From the NCBI GenBank assembly GCA_003488005.1, contig DNND01000029.1:44962-56427 (forward strand): DNA of 11,466 nucleotides, in the 5' to 3' direction. The translations under genes were made by a program, and so were the position numbers. The stretch comes from Blastocatellia bacterium (GTDB lineage: Bacteria; Acidobacteriota; Blastocatellia; Pyrinomonadales; Pyrinomonadaceae). Shown piece after piece: positions 1-7,080 of this stretch. The notes under the pieces are model-generated. The model was given only the letters and a program-made list of their open reading frames with translations. It was not told the origin of the DNA and did no database searches. Within the stretch, counting starts at the first letter, position 1; every line of letters begins with the position of its first letter.

Positions 1-109
1 GCGTGGTGGTACTGACCTCATTGGTCCGCAGCCTGAGTGACCTGTCGCTTTGAAATCGCAAGCAATGGAAAGCCAAATGATGAATGACAAATGGAAAATC
101 TTCCTTTTG

Positions 110-1147
110 TTAAAACGAAACCCACGAGCCAACGTTCTTTCCCTTCGCCGTTCGGTACAAGTACTCCGCCGCAAATAGATCCTCAATACCGATGCCCAGC
201 GATTTGAAACAGGTAATCTCGTCCCCAGATGTCCGGCCTGGATGATCTCCTTTAAGAACTTCGCCAAGCTCAGCAAGAATATGGTCCGGGCCGATTACAC
301 CGTCACGCGCGGCGAGCAGGTAGTCCCCGGCTTCGTTCAGGGTTGATTCGCGACGGTCCACAAACAAGCTGACCGCCGCCATAGTCTCGCTGTCTGCTTC
401 CCTCGCTTTCGCAAAACTCGAGCCAACGAGATTCAAGTGAGCGCCGTCTGAGATCCATTTGCGCCTCACGATTGGCTCGATGGCGGTGGTCGCAGTAACA
501 ATCAAGTCGGCGCCGTCCAAAGCTTCCGCGATGGTGTCCACTGGCTCCAACGGGAATAAGAAGTCCTGGCCCATCTCTTCAGCAAAGTTTTGGGCGTGTT
601 CGAGGTGCCGGCTCGCGATGCGGCAACGTTTGAGGGAACGAACCTCAGACATCGCGACCAGATGCGTGCGTGCCTGCACACCGGAACCGATAATCGCGAG
701 ATTGCCCGCATCCGCTCGAGCGAGCAGGTCTGTCGCCACACCTGATACGGCCGCAGTACGAATGGCTGTGATGGCTGATGCATTCATCATCGCCTGCAAC
801 TCTCCGGTCTCCGCGCTGAAAAGCAGCACGCCTCCCTGGTGCGAATCCAAACCTTTAGCTGGATTTCCCGGGAGCACGCATATCGCCTTCAAACCAAAGG
901 AGGCCTGATGATCGGAACTGCCAGCAGACGCGTACGCTGGCATCAGTCCCATCACCCCCTGCGCATCAGGTGGCCGGATGATTGTTCTCAACGGCTGATA
1001 CGCCTTACCGTCTGCAAGCGCCAGCAGCGCCTCACGCATGACAGCAATGCATGCTTTGATCGGAAGGAGTTCTAAAACCTCTTGATTACTCAGGATCAGG
1101 GTTTTCATAGCGTTGTCGTCCAACTGTCTCGGTTGTTCATAACCCAT
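110..1147 (-). CDS. Ornithine cyclodeaminase / mu-crystallin family protein
   Basis: Soluble NAD(P)-dependent enzyme of the ornithine cyclodeaminase/mu-crystallin fold. Members include ornithine cyclodeaminase, alanine dehydrogenase, ketimine (pyrroline/piperideine carboxylate) reductases and SbnB-like enzymes, and the exact substrate cannot be read here. Visible: an N-terminal substrate domain with LMPAYAS and GLKAI, then SAETGELQAMMNASAITAIRT, a Rossmann motif GSGVQA (residues 154-159 from the first Met) and a C-terminal GIGIEDLFAAEYLY. Its 345 residues are slightly long for the family (about 310-340). The second Met, 13 codons in (ATG at 1106-1108, MKTLILSNQEV), aligns better with usual family N-termini and may be the true start; neither start has a convincing ribosome binding site. 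It is divergent from the secreted protein at 1282, with a 134-nt shared upstream region. The family call is firm; the function is open. Confidence 0.92.
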   Translation of the reverse strand: MGYEQPRQLDDNAMKTLILSNQEVLELLPIKACIAVMREALLALADGKAYQPLRTIIRPPDAQGVMGLMPAYASAGSSDHQASFGLKAICVLPGNPAKGLDSHQGGVLLFSAETGELQAMMNASAITAIRTAAVSGVATDLLARADAGNLAIIGSGVQARTHLVAMSEVRSLKRCRIASRHLEHAQNFAEEMGQDFLFPLEPVDTIAEALDGADLIVTATTAIEPIVRRKWISDGAHLNLVGSSFAKAREADSETMAAVSLFVDRRESTLNEAGDYLLAARDGVIGPDHILAELGEVLKGDHPGRTSGDEITCFKSLGIGIEDLFAAEYLYRTAKGKNVGSWVSF

Positions 1148-1215
1148 GATGGCCCGGTGAGTAAATAGTTTTTGCTGCGATGCGGAGTTACGTTGATGCC
1201 ATCACACCAGAATCT

Positions 1216-1244
1216 TTGAGAGCGCTGACTTACAAACGGAAAAT
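1216..1244 (+). promoter_or_regulatory. Possible sigma-70-like promoter for the gene at 1282
   Basis: TTGAGA (1216-1221) and GAAAAT (1239-1244) are separated by exactly 17 nt in the divergent intergenic region, 38 nt before the ATG of the secreted protein. The match is 5/6 and 4/6 to E. coli consensus. This is a weak prediction in an organism whose promoters are not known. Confidence 0.22.
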
Positions 1245-1281
1245 CTTACTTTGTCTCACTTGCCTGTGATACAAGAGACTC

Positions 1282-2022
1282 ATGTTCTCTTCGACAGTTG
1301 TTAGCACCAGACTGCAACGAAAGTCTATCCAACTTGCCTTACTACTCGCGATTGTTTCGGTCGCCGTTCTTGCTGCCGAACCAGTCGATGCGCGGTGGAC
1401 CCTGGGGCATGCGCCGGGCCCGCTTAATCATGAATCCCGCGGTTCGTTTCAAACGGAAGATGGTTGGGTGGCGATCAAGACCGACGACGGCGTGCTTTTC
1501 GTTTGGAACGTTCACGACCTTCACTTCACACTCGCTGTGAAAGGCAAAGATATTAAGCCAGTGAACGATCCGGACCATATCTTCTTCGCCGTCGACGGCA
1601 AGATTTTGCAGATTCAAGCGGCTGCGATTCGCGACTTCGCGCCGGATGCTAAACAGAAGAAGCTTGACGACAAGGCCTTGCTGATCGCGCATCGCGAGTG
1701 GGAGTCGAAATATATTGAAGAACTACTCAAGAGCAAGCTGACCTTGCATTCGTTTAGCGTGAACATCAGCGGCCTGGGTACCGGGTCGCTGTGGGAATAC
1801 GATATGCCGGAGGGAATGAGCGCCGAGGTAAAAACGCAGTTATATCTGACGGTCGTGCGTGGCGACTATGTGGTGATGCTTAATTGCGAGGCTACAACTG
1901 CAAACCCGGAGGTTGAAGCTCGCAAGTTTCTCCTGGATACGATGGCGACGTTGAAAACCAGTGCCGAGCCGATTGACGTGCAGAAGTTATCCGAGTCGAT
2001 CCGCGCCGGAAGAAAACCCTAG
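1282..2022 (+). CDS. Secreted/exported protein of unknown function
   Basis: A 246-residue protein that I do not recognise. The N-terminus has basic residues (RLQRK, 10-14) followed by a hydrophobic stretch at about 17-32 (LALLLAIVSVAVLAA) and small residues suitable for signal peptidase cleavage near 31-32 or 36-37, so export is likely. There is no lipobox Cys. The mature part is mixed alpha/beta, with alternating hydrophobic strands (WVAIKTDDGVLFVWNV, QLYLTVVRGDYVVMLNCEA). The ending, in which a lysine/arginine-rich helix follows an LDTMATLKTS segment, resembles periplasmic proteins that carry a stress- or membrane-associated beta domain, but no family can be named. Start ATG has only a weak purine-rich site (AAGAGA) upstream. 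It stands alone, facing the convergent rhodanese gene. The coding call is supported by consistent codon use and the signal peptide. Confidence 0.8.
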   Translation: MFSSTVVSTRLQRKSIQLALLLAIVSVAVLAAEPVDARWTLGHAPGPLNHESRGSFQTEDGWVAIKTDDGVLFVWNVHDLHFTLAVKGKDIKPVNDPDHIFFAVDGKILQIQAAAIRDFAPDAKQKKLDDKALLIAHREWESKYIEELLKSKLTLHSFSVNISGLGTGSLWEYDMPEGMSAEVKTQLYLTVVRGDYVVMLNCEATTANPEVEARKFLLDTMATLKTSAEPIDVQKLSESIRAGRKP

Positions 2023-2043
2023 CGGTCGGAGATCAGAGGTCGG
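2022..2043. repeat. Short imperfect tandem repeat GGTCGGA
   Basis: Immediately after the stop codon of the 1282 gene, GGTCGGA occurs twice 14 nt apart around an AGATCAGA spacer. This kind of GGTCGGAG/AGATCAGA text is typical low-complexity intergenic material in some acidobacterial genomes (from memory). No function is implied. Confidence 0.3.
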
Positions 2044-2128
2044 AACTAGTAATGTTGATGCAAACAAGTTCTGTACTTCATCGATGTTCTCTTCGAACGA
2101 CAACAAGTGAGAGCTTGAGTTAATAACG

Positions 2129-2467
2129 TCAGTGCTTGTGGTCACTTTCCGTAGATAGCCCCGCTTTAATCCAGTCAGATTTACCTTCTGCATAATCGCG
2201 TACGTTCGTGTATCCCAGCGCCGCCAATTCACGGGCGGCGTTCTCTGAAGCGTGTCAGGTAGGACTGGCGCAGTAAACGATAATATCAGCCTGCTTCTCT
2301 GGTAAAAGCGTTGCAGCCAATTGCTGCACTTGATCCGGAGGCATATTGATCGCACCGGGTAAATGCGCGTGTTGAAAAGCCGTGGCCGGCAAAGTCTCCA
2401 CCAGCCGGAAACTATCGCCCCGAGCTATTTTCTCACTTAACTCATTTCGGGAAATTGTCTTTGCCAT
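2129..2467 (-). CDS. Rhodanese-like protein with in-frame UGA (selenoprotein candidate or nonsense mutant)
   Basis: Single-domain rhodanese-like sulfurtransferase, about 112 residues if the internal UGA is read through. ATG at 2465-2467 follows an AAGG at good spacing. The first 70 codons contain the typical HAHLPGAINMPPDQV segment and the active-site loop entry IIVYCASPT. A TGA at 2255-2257 follows directly. The same frame then continues for 41 codons with the expected rhodanese C-terminus (HASENAARELAALGY, GKSDWIKAGLS) to a second TGA at 2129-2131. In this subfamily the loop is usually YC-x4-C-x2-S, so the UGA sits where the second Cys is expected; Cys codons TGC/TGT differ from TGA by one base. 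The first loop Cys, normally the persulfide-carrying residue, is present. Either the UGA is recoded as selenocysteine, or it is a point nonsense mutation or sequencing error that would leave a truncated protein lacking the last third of the fold. Expression as a 70-residue protein seems unlikely to give a functional sulfurtransferase. Confidence 0.7.
2219..2240 (-). promoter_or_regulatory. Candidate bacterial SECIS-like stem-loop
   Basis: On the minus strand, CGCCGCC (2240-2234) pairs perfectly with GGCGGCG (2225-2219) around the 8-nt loop CGTGAATT, whose second base is G. The loop begins 22 nt after the in-frame UGA (21 nt between). Bacterial SECIS elements are stem-loops just downstream of the UGA, with one of the first loop bases usually G and the loop about 16-37 nt from the UGA, so the geometry fits. 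Caution: the stem is made of Ala codons (GCC GCC ... GCG GCG) that are conserved for protein reasons and could form by chance in a GC-rich gene. Confidence 0.35.
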
Positions 2468-2565
2468 AAAGCGCCTTCATTTGTCGTAAGCTGTTTGTGG
2501 ATTATCGATACGTGCCCATCTAACTCAAAGGAACGCTATCAAGCTCCGATCATCTTCGACCACCA

Positions 2566-2626
2566 CGCCGAGGGCGGGAGTCGAACCCGCACGACCTTAC
2601 GGTCAACGGATTTTAAGCCCGTTGTA
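2566..2626 (-). tRNA. tRNA-Leu(UAA), 3' half only
   Basis: Read on the minus strand: an anticodon arm ACGGG-CTTAAAA-TCCGT (stem can extend to CAACGG/CCGTTG) with anticodon UAA, a long variable arm with a GACC-GTAA-GGTC stem (class II tRNA), a T arm GCGGG-TTCGACT-CCCGC, the 3' acceptor strand CCTCGGC and discriminator G at 2566. No CCA is encoded. The matching 5' acceptor strand (GCCGAGG) and a D arm are not present at the expected distance, nor anywhere in the 250 nt upstream that I read. This is therefore a tRNA fragment covering anticodon loop to 3' end, the segment usually duplicated when an element integrates into a tRNA gene, or a tRNA pseudogene. It is unlikely to be a working tRNA. Confidence 0.65.
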
Positions 2627-2672
2627 ATGGTACTCACAACACCTTACTACGGGTTACCAAGTAGTATTTACC
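2621..2672 (-). other. Two hairpins replacing the 5' half of the tRNA
   Basis: Where the D arm and 5' acceptor should be, the minus strand instead shows TACTAC-N10-GTAGTA (about 2667-2646) and then GTTGT-N10-ACAAC (2640-2621), directly abutting the anticodon stem. The first loop contains TTGGTA, which resembles a D loop of tRNA-Leu, but the distance to the anticodon loop is about 27 nt too long. They may mark the boundary of inserted DNA or be chance structures. The remaining 2468-2565 and 2673-2945 stretches show no gene I can support. Confidence 0.35.
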
Positions 2673-2945
2673 GACGTTTCAGCTGTCAAAGCAAGTTATC
2701 TCTGGCTTGGTCCGAACAAGTATCCCCCTCATCTTGAGAATCACGTCGAATTCCCCCAAAAAGCTATCGACAAACACGCAAGACCGTTCTACAGTGGAAG
2801 CAATCCGCCCTAGTCGTCCTAGCAAACTCCTGTTTTTACTGACCCAGAGTGAGCTGGAATCGCACACCCCCAGAGCGAAGTTGTTTTGACGCTCGACCGC
2901 CCGGCTATTGGTGCAAACACACCCAGAAAGTTAGAGGTGAACACC

Positions 2946-5645
2946 ATGACAACAGAGTTACGGGAAAGCGGCATCAGCGCCGTCGGCGACGTGCCTTGGG
3001 GCACGCATTTCTGCCACTTCTATGAGACGAAAGAAGACCTGCTCGACATTTTGGTTCCATACTTCAAGACGGGATTGGAAAGTAGTGAATTCTGCATGTG
3101 GGTGGTTGCCGATCCGCTCGGCGAAGAAGAGGCTAGAGAAGCACTAAGACTGGCCGTGCCTGAAGCCGAGCAACATCTGGAGGCAGGCCGCATTGAAATA
3201 GTTCCGCATACTCTTTTCCTCCCGCCGTCCCGGCAAGAAACCTCGCCGTCAGACCAGATCGAAATCGTTCCGCACACCGACTGGTACCTCAAAGGAGGCG
3301 CCTTCATTGCGGGGCGCGTAATTGAGGGCTGGAATAAAAAACTCGCCGACGCCTTAGCAAAAGGCTTTACCGGATTGAGAGCTAACGGTAACGAAGCCTG
3401 GCTGACGGAAGAGAACCGGAAAGACTTTCTTCAGTACGAAAAGACGCTCGACGAAGAGCTCGCCGATCAACGAATAATCTTGCTGTGTAGCTATCCGCTC
3501 GCTGACAGTGGAGCTGCTGAAATCTTTGACGTGGTGCACAGCCATCAGTTTGCACTGGTAAGGCGACGTGGGAATTGGGAGGTTGTCGAAAGCCCTGAAC
3601 TTAAACAAGCCAAGACCGAAATACAAAGCCTCAATGAGGAGCTGGAGCAAAGAGTTGTTGAACGAACCCGCCAGCTTGCGAAAGCCATCGAGGAATTAAA
3701 ATATGAGATTGCTGAGCGCAAGCAGGCCGAAGTTGAATTGAGTTCAGCCCACCAACGCTTATCTTATCATGTCGAAAATACACCGCTGGCGGTAATCGAG
3801 TGGGATAAAGACCTGTTTATAAAACGATGGTCCGAGCGCGCCGAAGAAATTTTTGGCTGGAAGGCGTCAGAAGCACTTGGAATAAATATGTATGACCCTG
3901 ACTTTCCAATCATTTATAAAGAAGATAAACAGACAGTGGAGATGATTGCCGCGCGGTTAATGAAAGGGACCCTTGACAGGAACGTGAGCGTCAATCGTAA
4001 CTGCACCAAAAACGGCAAAGTAATTTATTGCGAATGGTACAACTCTGTCTTAAGAGACGAGCAGGGAAATGTAATAACCATATTGTCTTTGGTACACGAC
4101 GTAACCGACGGGAAGCTGGCCGAAGATGCATTACGAAGAAGCGAAGTTCGCCTTCGCCTGGTCATAGACACGATTCCCACGATGGCCTGGAGCATTCGGC
4201 CCAACGGGACCGTTGATTTCCTCAATCGGCGTTTGCTGGAATATACGGGCCTTTCTTTTGAGGAAGCACTTGAACAGCCGACCGGCACAGTCCATCCCGA
4301 AGACCTGCCCAGAGTCATGGAAAAATGGCAGGCGCAGATGGCTGCCGGCGAGCCGTTCGAGGCCGAAATGCGCCTGCGGCGGGCTGACGGGGAATATCGA
4401 TGGTTTCTGACGCGCACTGAGCCGTTGCGAGACGAGTTGGGAAACCTCAACAGGTGGTATGGAGTAGCAATTGACATTGAGGATCGCAGGCAGACCGAGG
4501 AGAAACTCAAGCAGAGTGAAAGCCAATTGGCCGAAGGTCAGCGCCTGGCACACGTCGGCAGTTGGGACTGGGACATACGGAGTAACTCCGTCACCTGGTC
4601 GGACGAGATCTATCGCATCTTCGGTATTCAACCGGGAACAATTAAGGTCGCTGGTGACGCAATTACATTTATCCATCCTGAAGATCGAGATTTGATTTTT
4701 AGTACCGTCAAATCCGCTATTGGGACTAGAGAGCCATATAGTTTCTATTACCGCATACTTAGACCTGATGGCGAGGAACGGATGGTCCATTCGCGTGGGG
4801 TTTTTGTCAGCGATGAGAATGGAAACCCGATCAAGGCGGTCGGAGCTACACAGGATGTGACCGAGCTTAAGCGCACTGAAGAAGAACTCAAAGTCAGCAG
4901 CAAGCAGTTGCGCGCCCTTTCGGAAAGACTCAGAAGAGCCAAAGAGGAAGAAGGAATACGCATAGCACGCGAGCTTCACGACGAGCTGGGCTCTGCCCTG
5001 ACCAGCCTGAAATGGGGTCTGCTCGGAATCGATAAAGCTGAATTCAGCACCGGCAAGGCGGCCAGCAATGCAAAAGCGAAGATTGGAGAGATGGTCGGAC
5101 TGGTTGATTCGACGATTAACACGGTCAGAAGAATATCCTCCGAGTTGAGGCCGGGTGTGGTGGATGATCTCGGCTTGGTTTCCGCAATCGAATGGCACGC
5201 CCAGCAGTTCCACAATAACACCGGAATCATGTGCGACTTTGAGTCCAACGCAGAGGACGTGGAGATCAATCGGGAACAGGCGACTACCGTCTTTCGCATC
5301 TTTCAGGAGGCGATGACGAATATTCTGCGCCACGCTAAGGCTACCAAAGTGAATATTCTGATTGAAGAAGAAGAAGAGGGCGAGTTCGTTCTTGAAATCA
5401 AAGATAACGGCAGAGGCATTACAGAAAGCGAAAAACTGGGAACACGGTCCCTGGGTCTCCTGGGCATGCGCGAGCGCGCTCTTTCGGCAGGCGGGAAAGT
5501 CGAAATTGGAGGAGTTGCGGGAAAAGGTACGGTGGTGACCGTCCGCCTTCCGATACAAGAGGTTTCAAAGTTCAAAGCCCGCTCCGCCAGTATTGAGAAA
5601 ACTCCCACTGACTCGAGTGGTCGTTCACCCGAGGAGAAATCGTGA
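2946..5645 (+). CDS. MEDS-PAS3 sensor histidine kinase (HisKA_3/HATPase)
   Basis: Cytoplasmic sensor kinase of 899 residues; no membrane segment is visible. Start: ATG at 2946 has AGAGGTG at good spacing, so I prefer it to an in-frame ATG at 2886. Domains in order: MEDS sensory domain at about 13-205 (WGTHFCHFY, then WYLKGGAF and GLRANGNEAW), known from DcmR-like regulators and other kinases; a coiled coil at about 218-265; PAS domains at about 270-395, 400-515 and 525-640, the last two with PAC-type ends; HisKA_3 dimerisation/phosphoacceptor helix with ELHDELG, His678; and HATPase_c with N-box Asn792, DNGRG at 820 and GLLGMRERA. It phosphorylates a NarL-type regulator, almost certainly the overlapping gene at 5642. 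MEDS suggests recognition of a small hydrocarbon or hydrophobic ligand, and the PAS domains add redox, light or ligand input; the actual signal is unknown. The MEDS domain carries a 22-residue insertion with a repeated IEIVPHT. Confidence 0.93.
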   Translation: MTTELRESGISAVGDVPWGTHFCHFYETKEDLLDILVPYFKTGLESSEFCMWVVADPLGEEEAREALRLAVPEAEQHLEAGRIEIVPHTLFLPPSRQETSPSDQIEIVPHTDWYLKGGAFIAGRVIEGWNKKLADALAKGFTGLRANGNEAWLTEENRKDFLQYEKTLDEELADQRIILLCSYPLADSGAAEIFDVVHSHQFALVRRRGNWEVVESPELKQAKTEIQSLNEELEQRVVERTRQLAKAIEELKYEIAERKQAEVELSSAHQRLSYHVENTPLAVIEWDKDLFIKRWSERAEEIFGWKASEALGINMYDPDFPIIYKEDKQTVEMIAARLMKGTLDRNVSVNRNCTKNGKVIYCEWYNSVLRDEQGNVITILSLVHDVTDGKLAEDALRRSEVRLRLVIDTIPTMAWSIRPNGTVDFLNRRLLEYTGLSFEEALEQPTGTVHPEDLPRVMEKWQAQMAAGEPFEAEMRLRRADGEYRWFLTRTEPLRDELGNLNRWYGVAIDIEDRRQTEEKLKQSESQLAEGQRLAHVGSWDWDIRSNSVTWSDEIYRIFGIQPGTIKVAGDAITFIHPEDRDLIFSTVKSAIGTREPYSFYYRILRPDGEERMVHSRGVFVSDENGNPIKAVGATQDVTELKRTEEELKVSSKQLRALSERLRRAKEEEGIRIARELHDELGSALTSLKWGLLGIDKAEFSTGKAASNAKAKIGEMVGLVDSTINTVRRISSELRPGVVDDLGLVSAIEWHAQQFHNNTGIMCDFESNAEDVEINREQATTVFRIFQEAMTNILRHAKATKVNILIEEEEEGEFVLEIKDNGRGITESEKLGTRSLGLLGMRERALSAGGKVEIGGVAGKGTVVTVRLPIQEVSKFKARSASIEKTPTDSSGRSPEEKS
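3192..3278 (+). repeat. Internal 7-codon repeat inside the MEDS domain
   Basis: IEIVPHT is encoded twice, at 3192-3212 and 3258-3278, 66 nt apart. The two copies differ at four bases, all synonymous third positions. In the usual family sequence this motif occurs once, directly before DWYLKGG. The upstream copy and the LFLPPSRQETSPSDQ spacer therefore form an in-frame insertion between MEDS strands. Confidence 0.6.
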
Positions 5646-6274
5646 TCAGAATTCTCACAGTAGACGATCACGCGATTGTTAGGAACGGAGTTAAGGTTCT
5701 TTTCCAGGGCCGTCCCGAAACGGCCACTTTTGGTGAAGCGAGCAACGCGGAGGAAGCAGCTCGGCTGGTGCGCGAACAGAACTGGGATGTAGTAGTGATG
5801 GATATTACTCTGGGAGATAGAAGCGGCATAGAAGTCATGAAAGATTTAGAGGCCATACGTCCCGGACTCCCTTTCATAATTTTGACTATGCATTCAGAAG
5901 CTCAGTACGCTCGACGCGCTTTCAAAGCAGGCGCTTCAGGCTACATAACCAAAGATTGCCTACCGGACGAACTAGCCAGGGCCATAAAAAAAGTCGCGCA
6001 AGGCGGAAAGTATGTAAGTCCGACCCTGGCCGAAATGTTGGTTATGGACGTTGATAGAAGCTTTGAAAGCGCCCCACATGAGCGACTCTCCGACCGAGAG
6101 TTTGAAATAATGCGCCTGTTAGGTTCCGGCAAGACCGTCAGTGAGATAGCCAGGCTTATATCGCGAAGCGTGAAGACGGTCAGTACCTATCGCGCCAGAA
6201 TTCTGGAAAAGATGGGCATGCGTACCAACGCCGAGATAACCTACTACGTAATTCACAGCAAATTGTTAGAATAA
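5642..6274 (+). CDS. NarL/FixJ-type response regulator, partner of the MEDS kinase
   Basis: Two-domain DNA-binding response regulator of 210 residues. The receiver domain has the acidic pair Asp8/Asp9, phosphoacceptor Asp54 (VVVMDITL), Thr82 and Lys104 (YITKD). The LuxR/GerE helix-turn-helix lies at about 147-205 (LSDREFEIMRLLGSG, ISRSVKTVSTYRARILEKMG). The start is GTG at 5642, with GAGGAG 6 nt upstream; it overlaps the kinase stop codon by 4 nt (GTGA), so the two are translationally coupled and form an operon. By family knowledge it binds as a dimer after phosphorylation and activates or represses transcription; its targets are not visible here. No clear terminator follows. Confidence 0.95.
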   Translation: MIRILTVDDHAIVRNGVKVLFQGRPETATFGEASNAEEAARLVREQNWDVVVMDITLGDRSGIEVMKDLEAIRPGLPFIILTMHSEAQYARRAFKAGASGYITKDCLPDELARAIKKVAQGGKYVSPTLAEMLVMDVDRSFESAPHERLSDREFEIMRLLGSGKTVSEIARLISRSVKTVSTYRARILEKMGMRTNAEITYYVIHSKLLE

Positions 6275-6570
6275 AACAATCTTGGATTCACCAATACCAA
6301 TTCTCAATCGTGCAGGGCAAACACTGACACGCGCTCCAGCCTAAATCCGACCCTCCTCTCGGTCCAGCCGGAAACTCAAATCGATCCAATCGCGAACCCA
6401 AAAATCAGGGTCACGCCGATATTCAGCGGGCCCCGCTCGCTCTATTCTTTGCACGCGTGGTTCGCACAAAACATACGCCTCGAAAGTGAGCAAGACTTGT
6501 GCAGACAATCGCCGAAAAGGACGCAGCGGAAAGAGCGGTAATCCGATACTTCTCGCTCATTGAACACAGC
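6275..6570. other. Intergenic stretch without a supported gene
   Basis: About 300 nt between the two regulators. I see a short self-complementary AGCGGGCCCCGCT at about 6425-6437, but no T-run, no strong promoter and no convincing reading frame. A GTG-started extension of the next gene (from 6499) would cover part of it, but those 24 residues do not look like a receiver N-terminus. Confidence 0.5.
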
Positions 6571-6969
6571 ATGAAGGTTTTCGTCACCGACGACTCAGAA
6601 GTGTTCCGTAAGTATTTGATAGAAATGCTGTGCGAGTTGGAGGGTGTGGAGATTGTCGGTCAGGCGGGCGACGCTCAAGAAGCTCTAAAGGCGATACGAG
6701 TGCTGCCGCCGGATGTACTCACACTGGATATGAATATTCGGGGAGGAAGCGGAATCGAGGTACTGATTAGGGCCAAAGAAGACAACCTTGTTCCGGTGGT
6801 CATCATGCTGACCAACCAATCGTCAGTGCCTTATCGAAAAAAGTGCATGCAGGCAGGAGCTGACTTTTTTGTTGATAAAGCAAACGAACTTGTTGAAATG
6901 AGACGGATCGTTGAAGGCCTGTTACCCCGATTCAACGCGCAAACCAAAGCGCAGCGACTTCTAAGTTGA
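6571..6969 (+). CDS. Stand-alone receiver (CheY-like) response regulator
   Basis: A single receiver domain of 132 residues starting at ATG 6571 (MKVFVTDDSE), which aligns with the usual start of the fold; a GTG start at 6499 would add 24 residues with no family match. All phosphorylation residues are in place: Asp7/Asp8, phosphoacceptor Asp53 (LTLDMNIRGGSG), Thr81 and Lys103 (FFVDK). There is no output domain, so it probably acts by protein-protein contact or as a phosphorelay intermediate. The ribosome site before 6571 is poor. It lies between an intact two-component operon and a degraded one, and its kinase could be either neighbour or elsewhere. The two hairpins at 7081-7159 follow downstream. 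Confidence 0.88.
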   Translation: MKVFVTDDSEVFRKYLIEMLCELEGVEIVGQAGDAQEALKAIRVLPPDVLTLDMNIRGGSGIEVLIRAKEDNLVPVVIMLTNQSSVPYRKKCMQAGADFFVDKANELVEMRRIVEGLLPRFNAQTKAQRLLS

Positions 6970-6982
6970 AGGAAGATCAGAA

Positions 6983-7075
6983 ATGAGTATCTCAAGCAAG
7001 AGAGAGAGGCCAATTCGCCTTCGCGTGATTCCGCGGATGTTGCCGGGCCGAAAAACAGGGTTAACGAAGTTCTAA
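6983..7075 (+). CDS. Possible 30-codon basic peptide
   Basis: A short frame starting 13 nt after the receiver gene, with GGAAG about 8 nt before the ATG, encoding a very basic peptide (RERPIRLRVIPRMLPGRK). No family is recognisable. It could be a chance frame or the tail of eroded coding sequence; only the spacing and ribosome site argue for translation. Confidence 0.15.
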   Translation: MSISSKRERPIRLRVIPRMLPGRKTGLTKF

Positions 7076-7080
7076 GGAAA

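Noticed and set aside
1..12. First ten bases GCGTGGTGGT equal the bases overlapping and following the tRNA fragment end (2568-2559, minus strand)
   Set aside because: Only 10 nt of low-complexity GTGGTGGT at the window edge; without sequence further left it cannot be told from chance.
2566..2590. tRNA-Sec (selC) next to the UGA rhodanese
   Set aside because: A long variable arm tempted this reading, but the anticodon is UAA, not UCA, and the 3' acceptor fits tRNA-Leu. No 8-bp acceptor arm is present.
2566..2672. Group I intron in tRNA-Leu(UAA)
   Set aside because: In known cases the intron splits the anticodon loop, but here CTTAAAA is continuous and the anticodon stem pairs on both sides.
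2840..2880. A second tRNA-like T arm (GCGATTCC on the minus strand)
   Set aside because: The flanking bases do not form a T stem and no other arm is visible.
4131..5558. A 475-codon open frame antisense to the sensor kinase
   Set aside because: It is long but lies entirely opposite conserved kinase coding sequence and encodes no recognisable domain; the plus-strand PAS/HisKA/HATPase motifs explain the region.
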